From assembly GCF_045207785.1 (NCBI RefSeq), contig NZ_CP108776.1:434001-498000 (forward strand): a stretch of DNA of 64,000 nt, read 5' to 3'. A program made the position numbers and the translations under genes. Under the pieces are notes generated by a model, which saw only the letters and a program-made list of their open reading frames with translations, had not been told where the DNA came from and ran no database searches. The DNA is from Embleya sp045207785 (GTDB lineage Bacteria; Actinomycetota; Actinomycetes; Streptomycetales; Streptomycetaceae). Position 1 is the stretch's first letter, and every line of letters begins with the position of its first letter. Below, piece by piece: positions 17,108-27,000 of this stretch.

Positions 17108-20100
17108 TCATCGCTTCTCGATCGCGGCGACCACGGCCTCCAGTTGCTCCACGCCCTTGACCATCTGCATGTGCCGCCCCCGGATGTCGAGGATCTCGAT
17201 GCCGGCGGGATGGAGCCGTCGCCAGTGGGCGGTGTACCGCGCGTGGGACGGTTCGTCCGCCCGGGTCGCCGGATCGGCATCGCGCACCGACTCGCTGACG
17301 ACCAGGGTCGCCCTCGCGAAGGATGGGCGGGCCTCGTAGTCGGCCAACGACCGGACCTCGGCTTCCAGAACCTCGTAGGGAAGCCATTCGTCCAGGGTGA
17401 CGGCGTCCGCTTCGATGTTCATCCGCGGCGCCAGGCGCTTGAGCGCGCGTTCGGTCACGTCCCGAGCGGCCCCGGTCTCGCTCTGGCCCTGCTGCCACAG
17501 CGCGTTCACCTGCCGATACACCTCGACGTACCGCTCGAACCGCGAGCGCTGAACCCGCCCGGTGACCGCGGGTTCGAGGAGATACGACGCCGCGACGTCG
17601 TTCGGGTGCTGTACGCACATCTCGTGCGCCACGACCGCCCCGGTCGACCAGCCGAGCAGCAGATACGGCCCCTCCGGCTGAACCGATCGGATCTCCTCCC
17701 AGTACCGGCTCGCCATCGCCTCGATGCCGGTGATCGGCGACTCGCCGGCATTCAGCCCGGCCGCCTGCACGCCGTAGACGGCGAACGAATCACCGAGCCG
17801 GGCGGCCAGTTCGCGATAGGCGTGTGTGCTGCCGCCTCCCGGGTGGATGCAGAACAGGCGGGGTACCTCCGCTTCCTCGACCGGCCCTTCCGACAGGCGG
17901 ACGACCAGACCGGACGATCCCGTCCGCGGCGCGACGATCGCGGCCGCGAGGTCGGCGACGGTGGTGTGCCGCATGATCTGTTGCAGGCTGACGGTCCAGC
18001 CGGCACCGCTGATTCGCGACGCGACCCGGACCGCGTTGATCGACTGTCCGCCGAGCTCGAAGAAGTTGTCGTGGATGCCGATGGTGTCGATGCCCAGGAC
18101 GTCGGACCAGATCGCGGCGATGGCCTGTTCGACCGGGGTACGCGGCGCGGTGTAGGTGGCGTCGAGGTCGGGGCGGTGGCCGTCCGGTGCCGGAAGCGCC
18201 TTGTGGTCGACCTTTCCGTTGGGGGTGAGGGGGAGTTGGTCGAGGGTGACGAACACGGCGGGGATCATGTAGTCGGGCAGGTGCTGCCGGAGGTGGGTCC
18301 GTAGTTCGCCGGTCGTGACGGTGCCGGCACCGGTGGTCACGGTGTAGGCGACCAGGCGTTTGTCCCCCGGGGTGTCCTCCCGGACGGTCACAGTCGTCGC
18401 GGCGACGGCCGGATGGGTGAGCAACGTGGCTTCGATCTCGCCGAGTTCGATGCGGTAGCCGCGGAGTTTGACCTGGTTGTCGATTCGGCCGATGAACTCC
18501 ATTTGGCCGTCGGGGCGCCATTTGACGAGGTCGCCGGTGCGATACACACGCGCGTCCGGGTCGGTGGAGAACGGATCCCGAACGAAACGGGTCCCGGTGA
18601 GTTCGGGTCGGTTGAGGTAGCCGCGGGCGACGCAGATCCCGCCGAGGAGGCATTCACCGGGGACACCGACGGGGACGGGTCGGTTGTATCGATCGACGAC
18701 GTATGCCTTGGTGTTGGTGATCGGGACGCCGACGGGCGTGCTCTCCCAGTCGGGGTCGACGGCCGTGGTCAGGCTCATCACGTTGGCCACGGACCCCTCG
18801 GTGGCGCCGTACTCGTTGGAGACGACCGTGGTGCGGCCGCTCGACGCGAGGATCCGCTTCACCAGGGCCGGGGAGAGGTCCTCACCACCGGCCACGATCG
18901 TGGCGATGTTGTGCCGGGCACCGGTGAGTTCGAGGTGCCCGGCGAGAACCTCCAGGTGCGACGGAGTGGCCTTGAGGAAGCTGATCTCCACACCCGTGAG
19001 GATCGTCTCGACGGCGGCGTCGAACACGCCCTGATCGGGCCCGGGTTGCGGAATGTCCAGACGAAGACCCTGCATGAGCGGCAGGAACAACGCCGTGATG
19101 GTCAGGTCGAACGTGACGGACGAGTACAACAGCGTCCCGACACCGTTCGCGTCGTGCGGCGGATAGTTCAGGTCGCACCAGTGGAGATAGTTGACCACCC
19201 CCCGGTGATCGAGCCGCACACCCTTGGGCTTGCCCGTCGACCCCGACGTGTAGATCACATACGCCGGATCGTCCGGCGTGGCCACCGCCACCGGATTCGC
19301 GACGTCACCCGCCGGCCAATCCCGATCCACCAACAACTGCGGAATCCCCGCCGGAAGCCGATCACCGTGCCCGGCAGCGGTGACCACCAGCGGTGTGGCG
19401 GTGTCCTCGACCATGAACGCGAGCCGGTCCACGGGATAGTCCGGGTCCAGCGGCACGAACGCCGCACCCGCCTTCAGGATCCCGAGCAACGCGCAGATCA
19501 GATCCGGACCACGATCCAGACACACCGCGACCAACGTCCCCGGCGTCACACCCCGCCCCCGCAGGTGATGCGCGAGTCGGTTGGCGCGCTCGTTCACCTC
19601 CCGAAACGTAAAACTCTCCGCCCCGTGGGTGACCGCGACCGCGTCCGGGCTCCCAGCGGTTCGCTCCTCCACGAGTCCGTGGATCGTCGCCCTGTCCGGA
19701 TACGGCCCCGCGGTGTCGTTCCACTCCACCAGGATCTGCCGCCGCTCCCCGGGCGTGAGCATGTCCAACTCGGACAGCCGGGCATCCGGACTCGCCACGA
19801 CCGCGGCCAGCAACGCCTGGAAGTGCCCGGCCAGCCGCGCCATCGTGGCGTCGTCGAACATGCTCCGGTCGTACACGAACCGGAACTCGAGCACCGACCC
19901 GGCCGAGGCCACGAGGGTCATCGGATACCCGGTCCGCTCGACGCAGCCCACCATCCGGCGGGTCATCCCCTCCGGGAAGTCCGATGCCTCTTGGACCACC
20001 GGATAGTTCTCGAAGACGAGAATGGACCGGAAGAGCGGTTCGCCGCGCGGGATCCCGCTGTACTCGCGGACATCGACGAGGTGGCAGTACTCCCATTGAC

Positions 20101-21073
20101 GCATGTCGAGCTGCTCGTCCTGGAGCGCCCGCAACCAACCCGATACCTTCGCGTCGCCGTCGACGCGACCACGCACCGGAAGCGTGTTGATGAACAGTCC
20201 CATCATCGACTCGATGTCCGGCATGGCGATCGACCGGCCGGAGATCGTCGACCCGAACAGGACGTCGTCGTTGCCGCTGTACCGGGACAGCAGGATGGCC
20301 CACAGGCCCTGGACCAGGGTATTCATCGTGATCCTCTGGGCGCGTGCGTACGCGCGGGCCGTCGAGAAGAGCTCCGCGTCGGCATGGATCTCGATCTCAC
20401 CGACGCCCGAGTCCCCGGTGACGCGGTCCACGTGCAGATCCGTCGGCTCGGTGATGCCGTCCAGATAGTCGGTCCAGAAAGCCTTCGAATCCGAGGACTG
20501 CCGGGAGTTCAGCCACTCGATGTACCGACGGTAGGGAGTCGCCGGCGCGAGTTCCACCGCCGTCCCGGCCAACAGGCCCCGATAGATGGAGAAAAGCTCC
20601 TTCTGCAGGATCTGGACGCTCCACCCGTCCATCAGAATGTGGTGGAACGACCAGACCACGACATGACGTTCCTCGGCCATCCGGATGACGGTGACCCGCA
20701 CCAGCGGCGCCTCGGACAGATCGAACCCACGTTTCCAGTCCTCCGCCAGGAACTCCTTGAGCCGGGTCTCCTGGGCGTAGGCCGTGTAGCCACACCAATT
20801 GCGGCTGGAGAACGGGAGTTCGGCCGTCCGCTGAACGACCTGGACCGGTTCGGAGACGCCTTCCCACACGAACGCGCTGCGCAGAATCGAGTGGCGCTCG
20901 ACCAGCCGCTGCCACGCGCCCCGGAAGCAGTCGACGTCGAAGTGCCCGTGGACCTCCTCGGTCATCTGCACCATGTACGGGCGGGTCTCGGACGAGTCCT
21001 CGAGGGAGTGGAACAGCATGCCGAATTGCAACGGCGAGAGTCCGTAGACGTCTTCCACGTTGTGAGCGCTCAC
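17108..21073 (-). CDS. NRPS3: C - A - PCP - thioesterase (release module)
   Basis: A 1321-residue termination module. C domain (10-440) with HHILMDGWS near 143, A domain (460-960) with YTSGSTGKPKG near 606, PCP with LGGQS near 1005, thioesterase (1065-1321) with GWSTG near 1138 and GRHMQM near 1301. The pocket reads DLTKVGEVA, Asp/Asn-like. The C domain follows an epimerase-ending protein, so it should accept a D-configured donor. In the thioesterase the position that normally holds catalytic Asp reads LLEPA, so the third residue may be Glu. GTG start at 21073 overlaps the NRPS2 stop by four bases (GTGA), which places it directly after NRPS2 in the assembly line. An upstream in-frame extension to 21313 would overlap NRPS2 and lacks NRPS homology. 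Confidence 0.95.
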   Translation of the reverse strand: MSAHNVEDVYGLSPLQFGMLFHSLEDSSETRPYMVQMTEEVHGHFDVDCFRGAWQRLVERHSILRSAFVWEGVSEPVQVVQRTAELPFSSRNWCGYTAYAQETRLKEFLAEDWKRGFDLSEAPLVRVTVIRMAEERHVVVWSFHHILMDGWSVQILQKELFSIYRGLLAGTAVELAPATPYRRYIEWLNSRQSSDSKAFWTDYLDGITEPTDLHVDRVTGDSGVGEIEIHADAELFSTARAYARAQRITMNTLVQGLWAILLSRYSGNDDVLFGSTISGRSIAMPDIESMMGLFINTLPVRGRVDGDAKVSGWLRALQDEQLDMRQWEYCHLVDVREYSGIPRGEPLFRSILVFENYPVVQEASDFPEGMTRRMVGCVERTGYPMTLVASAGSVLEFRFVYDRSMFDDATMARLAGHFQALLAAVVASPDARLSELDMLTPGERRQILVEWNDTAGPYPDRATIHGLVEERTAGSPDAVAVTHGAESFTFREVNERANRLAHHLRGRGVTPGTLVAVCLDRGPDLICALLGILKAGAAFVPLDPDYPVDRLAFMVEDTATPLVVTAAGHGDRLPAGIPQLLVDRDWPAGDVANPVAVATPDDPAYVIYTSGSTGKPKGVRLDHRGVVNYLHWCDLNYPPHDANGVGTLLYSSVTFDLTITALFLPLMQGLRLDIPQPGPDQGVFDAAVETILTGVEISFLKATPSHLEVLAGHLELTGARHNIATIVAGGEDLSPALVKRILASSGRTTVVSNEYGATEGSVANVMSLTTAVDPDWESTPVGVPITNTKAYVVDRYNRPVPVGVPGECLLGGICVARGYLNRPELTGTRFVRDPFSTDPDARVYRTGDLVKWRPDGQMEFIGRIDNQVKLRGYRIELGEIEATLLTHPAVAATTVTVREDTPGDKRLVAYTVTTGAGTVTTGELRTHLRQHLPDYMIPAVFVTLDQLPLTPNGKVDHKALPAPDGHRPDLDATYTAPRTPVEQAIAAIWSDVLGIDTIGIHDNFFELGGQSINAVRVASRISGAGWTVSLQQIMRHTTVADLAAAIVAPRTGSSGLVVRLSEGPVEEAEVPRLFCIHPGGGSTHAYRELAARLGDSFAVYGVQAAGLNAGESPITGIEAMASRYWEEIRSVQPEGPYLLLGWSTGAVVAHEMCVQHPNDVAASYLLEPAVTGRVQRSRFERYVEVYRQVNALWQQGQSETGAARDVTERALKRLAPRMNIEADAVTLDEWLPYEVLEAEVRSLADYEARPSFARATLVVSESVRDADPATRADEPSHARYTAHWRRLHPAGIEILDIRGRHMQMVKGVEQLEAVVAAIEKR

Positions 21074-24000
21074 TTTGAGAACCTCTTCAGGATCGCGGCC
21101 ATGTCGGTGTCGCCGACATCGGTAAGGGGTGCGGTCGCCCGGCCGGTGCCGACGGCTTTCTTGGCACTCTCCGAAATCAGACTGCGCAGGCACTCGATCA
21201 GATCGTCGGCGAGACGCTGGACGGTCCGACGCTCGTGCAGTGCCTCCGAGTAGTTGAAGTACACGCTGAACGTGTCGCCTTCGACGGCTGCGGTGACGTC
21301 GAGGACGTTCCATCGCATGCCCTCGGGGCTGATGGAATGGCCCTTGGGCTCGGCGGGATCCGCGTATCGCCCGATCCCCGGGAGCTGCTGGGTGAACTGC
21401 CCGAGATAGTTGAAGTTGACCTCGGGTGACGGCTGATCCCGCAGTACCGACGCCGACTCCGGACTCCCGAGATAGCGCAGGATCCCGTACCCGACACCCT
21501 TGTTCGGTATCCGAGCCAGCTGCTCCTTCACCGCCGCCAGCGACGTCACCAGATCCGCGCCGGTGTCGAGACTCAGCGCGACCGGGAAGACGCTGGTGAA
21601 CCAGCCGACCGTCCGGGACAGGTCCACGTCCGGGAACAGGTCCTCCCGGCCGTGGCCCTCCAAGCCGACGAGTGTGTGGCGGTCGCCGGTCCAGCTGCTC
21701 ATCGTCCGAGCCAGCGCGGTGAGCAACGCGTCGTTGATCCGGGTGTCGAAGGCCCGTGGCACGTCGCGCAGCAGCGCGCCCGTCTCCTTGGCACTCAGGG
21801 ACGCGTACACGGTGGAGGCCGACCGCGCCTCGTTGGCTCCGTCACGGTCGCGGGGCAGCCGGCCGGTGGGCTTGGGCTCCGCCCAGTAGGCGAACTCCCC
21901 ACGCGCCTCGGCCGATACCGCGAACCGAGCGAGCTTCTCCGCCCAGGCCTTGAACGAGGTCGTCTTGGCCGGCAATCGCGAAAGGTTCCCCGCCGCGCGC
22001 TGCTCGTAGGCGCTGCCCAGATCCTCCAGCAGGATGCGCCAGGACACGCTGTCGATCGCGAGGTGGTGAACGGCGAGAAGCAGCCGCTGTCCGCGGTCGC
22101 GGCCCAGGTTCATCAACGCGCCTCGGACAAGCGGTCCCTTGAGCAGATCGAGGCTCTGCTGAACCTCCGTGCCGATGCCGCGCATCACCGGCCACAACGC
22201 GTCGTCGGACACCTCGGAGAGATCGTGGACGTCGAGCAGGAGCGTGCCGGCTGTGTCGTCGAGGTACTGACTCCATCCGCTCTCCTCGCGGTTGTAGCGC
22301 AGCCGGAGGGCATCGTGATGTTCGGTCAGATCGATGAGGGCGAGTCCCAGCACGTCCGGGTCGAGGCCGTCGGTCGACAACAACTCGGCCTGGTTGAAGT
22401 GATGGTTGTCCGGAAGTTCCTTCTCGAAGAACCAGTGCTGGATCGGCGTCAGCACCACATCCCCCACGACCTTGCCCTGTTCGGCGTGCACCGAACTGCC
22501 CGCCTGTGCATGGGCGGCGATCTCCGCGATCGTCTGATACTTGAAGATCATCCGGGGGGTCAGGTGGATGCCGAACTTCTTCGCCCGAGCGATCATCTGG
22601 ATGCTGACGATCGAGTCGCCGCCGAGTTCGAAGAAGTTGTCGTGGATACCGACGGTGTCGATGCGCAGGACGTCGGACCAGACGGCGGCGATCGTCGTCT
22701 CGACGTGATCGCGCGGCGCGGTGTAGGCGGCGTCGAGGTCGGGGCGGTGGCCGTCCGGTGCCGGAAGCGCCTTGTGGTCGACCTTTCCGTTCGGGGTGAG
22801 GGGGAGTTGGTCGAGGGTGACGAACGTGGTGGGGACCATGTAGTCGGGCAGGTGTTGTTGGAGGTGGGTGCGGAGTTCTCCGGCCGTCGGTTCGGGCGAG
22901 TCACCACTGTTCGCGGTGACGACGTAGGCGGCCAGGCGTTTGTCGCCTGGGGTGTCCTCGCGGACGGTGACGGTGGTTGCGGTGATGGCGGGGTGGGTGA
23001 GGAGGTTGTTCTCGATCTCGCCGAGTTCGATGCGGTAGCCGCGGAGTTTGACCTGGTTGTCGATCCGGCCGATGAACTCCATCCGGCCGTCGGGGCGCCA
23101 TTTGACGAGGTCACCGGTGCGGTAGACGCGGGCGTCCGGGTCGGTGGAGAAGGGATCCCGGATGAAGCGCGTCCGGGTGAGTTCGGGTCGGTTGAGGTAG
23201 CCGCGGGCGACACAGATCCCCCCGAGGAGGCATTCACCGGGGACACCCACAGGGACGGGCCGGTTGTAGCGATCGACCACGTATGCCTTGGTGTTGGTGA
23301 TCGGGACGCCGACGGGTGTGGTCTCCCAGTCGGGGTCGACGGCCGTGGTCAGGCTCATCACGTTGGCCACGGACCCCTCGGTCGCCCCGTACTCGTTGGA
23401 GACGACCGTGGTGCCGCCGCTCGACGCGAGGATCCGCTTCACCAGGGCCGGAGAGAGGTCCTCACCACCGGCGACGATCGTGGCGATGTTGTGGTGGGCG
23501 CCGGTGAGTTCGAGGTGCCCGGCGAGGACTTCGAGGTGGGAGGGGGTGGCCTTGAGGAAGCTGATCTCGATGCCGGTGAGGATCGTCTCGACGGCGGCGT
23601 CGAACACGCCCTGGTCGGGCCCGGGTTGCGGAATGTCCAGACGAAGACCCTGCATGAGCGGCAGGAACAGCGCGGTGATGGTCAGGTCGAAGGTGACGGA
23701 GGAGTACAACAGGGTCCCGACACCGTTCGCGTCGTGCGGCGGGTAGTTCAGGTCGCACCAGTGGAGATAGTTGACCACCCCCCGGTGATCGAGCCGCACA
23801 CCCTTGGGCTTCCCGGTGGACCCGGACGTGTAGATCACGTACGCCGGATCGTCCGGCGTGGCCACCGCCACCGGGTTGGTGGTGTCACCCGCGGGCCAGT
23901 CCCGGTCCGCCAACAGGCGCGGTATCCCGCCCGGGAGCCGGTCGTCGTGGCTCGTGTGGGTGACCACCAGCGGTGTGGCGGTGTCCTCGACCATGAACGC

Positions 24001-27000
24001 GAGCCGGTCCACGGGATAGTCCGGGTCCAGCGGCACGAACGCCGCACCCGCCTTCAAGATCCCGAGCAACGCGCAGATCAGATCCGGACCACGATCCAGA
24101 CACACCGCGACCAACGTCCCCGGCGTCACGCCCCGTTCCCGCAGGTGATGCGCGAGTTCGTTGGCGCGCTCGTTCACCCGACGGTACGTCAGCGTCTGCG
24201 ACCCGAAGGTCACCGCGACCGCGTCCGGGCAGCGCTCGACCCGCTCCTCCACCAACCGGTGGATCGTCGCCGCGTCCGGATACGACCCGGCGGTGTCGTT
24301 CCACTCCACCAGGATCCGCCGCCGCTCCGCGGGCGTGAGCATGTCCAACTCGGACAACCGCGCACCCGGACTCGCCACGACCGCGGCCAACAACGTCCGG
24401 AAATGCCCCACCAACCGCTCCACGGTGGCCCGCTCGAACAAATCCGTGCGGAACTCCATCGCTCCCTGGAGACCAACACCCGTTTCCGCGACGGTCAGTT
24501 GCAGATCGAACTTCGCCTGCTGGCCGGCGACGCCGATCGGCTCGACGAGCAGGTCCTGCAACGTCCAGGTGTCGGTGTCCGGGATGTTCTGGAGCACGAA
24601 CATGGTCTGGAAGAGGGGATTGCGGGAGAGGTCGCGTTCCGGCGCGAGTTCCTCGACGAGCCGCTCGAACGGCAGGTCCTGGTGGTCGAAGGCGCCCAGC
24701 GCCGTCTCCCGGACCCGGCCCAGGAGTTCGACGAACGTCGGGTCGCCCGACAGATCGGTACGCATGACCAGGGTGTTCACGAAGAACCCGATCATGTCCT
24801 CGATCTCGGCCCGATTCCGCCCCGCGATCGGCGTCCCGACCGCCACGTTCTCCTGCCCGCTGTACTTGGACAACAGGAGCTGGAAGACGGACAGCAAGGT
24901 CATGAACAGGCTCGCGCCGCCGTCGTTCGACATCTTCTTAACCCGGACCGCGACATCGGCGGGAACGGTGAAAGTGACCGCGTCACCGCTGCCGCTTCGC
25001 TCGGTGGGCCGGCGGTGGTCGGTGGGCAGCTCCAGGGGTTCGAGCCCGGCGAGATTGCCACGCCAGTAGTCCAGTTGCCCATCCAGAACGTCTCCGGTGA
25101 GCCATTGCCGCTGCCAGACCGAGAAGTCGGCGTACTGCAAGGCCAAAACCGGCAGGTCGACTTCGCGGTGTCCGAGAGCGGCGGCGTAGCGCTCCCGCAG
25201 CTCCCGGGCGATGACACCCTCGGACCAGCCGTCCGAGACGATGTGGTGCATCGTGATCAGCAGGTACTGGTCCTGGTCCGCCAACCGCACCACATCCGCC
25301 CGCAACAACCGCCCCGCCGCCAAGTCGAACGGCCGACCGCCCTCGACCTCGACGACGCGCCGGGCCGCGGCCTCCCGGGCGACCGTGTCCTCAATGCCAC
25401 GGAGGTCGTGGACGGTGACCGCCAACGGCGCCGGCGGGTCGATGAACTGCGTGGGGTGGCCGTCGTCGTCGGCCAGGAATCGGGTCCGCAGGATCTCGTG
25501 CCTGGCCACCAGCCCGGTGAGGGCGGCCCCGAGCGCGGAGAGATCCAATCGACCGCGCACCTGGAGTCCGAACGGTACGAGGTACTCGGCGCTGTCCGGC
25601 TCCAACTGGTCGAGGAACCAGAGGCGTTGCTGAGCGAACGACAACGGAAGCGGTCCGCCGTCCCGGACGGCGGGGGTGATCCGGATCGCCTCGCCCGGGT
25701 CCATCCCCTCGACCACAGCGGCGAGTTGCGCCGGCGTCGGTGCACTGAAGAGCGCCCGCACCGGCACGTCCACCCCCAGTGCCTTCCGCAACCGCGAGGT
25801 CACCTGCGTCGCGAGCAGGGAATGCCCACCGAGTTCGAAGAAGTTGTCGTGCACTCCCACCGACTCCAGGCCCAACACGTCGGCCCAGATACCCGTGACG
25901 GCCAGTTCGACCGGAGTACGCGGTGTGGCGAACGCGGCGTCGAGGTCGGGGCGCCGGCCGTCCGGTGCCGGAAGCGCCTTGCGGTCGACCTTTCCGTTGG
26001 GGGTCAGGGGGAGTCGGTCGAGGACGACGAACACGGCGGGGACCATGTAGTCGGGCAGACCCTGTTGCAGGTGGGCGCGAAGTTCTCCGGTGGTCGGTTC
26101 GGGCGAGTCTTCGGACGCGTCACCGCTGTTCGCGGGAACGACGTACGCGACCAGGCGTTTGTCTCCCGGGGTGTCCTCGCGGACGACCACGGTGGTCGCG
26201 GTGATGCCAGGGTGGGTGAGGAGGTTGTTCTCGATCTCGCCGAGTTCGACGCGGTAGCCGCGCAGCTTGACCTGGTTGTCGATCCGGCCGATGAAGTCCA
26301 CCTGCCCGTCCGGCCGCCATTTGACCAGGTCGCCGGTGCGATACACCCGCGCGTCCGGGTCGGTGGAGAACGGATCCGGAATGAAACGCGCCTCGGTCAG
26401 CTCCGGTCGGTTGAGGTAACCGCGGGCGACGCAGATCCCGCCCAGGAGGCACTCGCCCGGGACACCGACGGGTACGGCCCGGTTGTACCGATCGACCACG
26501 TACGCCTTCGTGTTCGTCATCACGGTTCCCACCGGCGTGGTCTCCGCATGGGGGTCGACATCGGTGCTCAGGCTCATCACGTTGGCGACGGATCCCTCGG
26601 TCGCGCCGTACTCGTTGCAGAGGACCGTGGTTCGGCTGCTCGTCGCGAGGATGCGGTGAGCCAGTGTCGGTGAGAGGTCCTCACCGCCCGCAACGATCGT
26701 GGCGATGTTGTGGCGCCTGCCGGTGAGTTCGAGGTGTGCGGCGAGCACCTCCAGGTGCGACGGGGTGGCCTTGAGGAAGCTGATCTCCACACCGGTCAGA
26801 ATCCTCTCGACCGCGGCGTCGAAGACGCCCTGGTCGGGCCCGGGCTGCGGAATGTCCAGGGGCAGGCCCTGGATGAGCGGCAGGAACAGCGCCGTGACCG
26901 TCAGGTCGAAGGTGACGGAGGAGTACAACAGGGTCCCGACACCGTCGCCGTACGGCGGGTAGTTCAGGTCGCACCAGTGGAGATAGTTGACGACCCCCCG

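Noticed and set aside
21074..21313. N-terminal extension of NRPS3 by 80 codons
   Set aside because: Arg-rich, lies inside NRPS2, and the GTG at 21073 forms a typical 4-bp overlap directly before the condensation domain.
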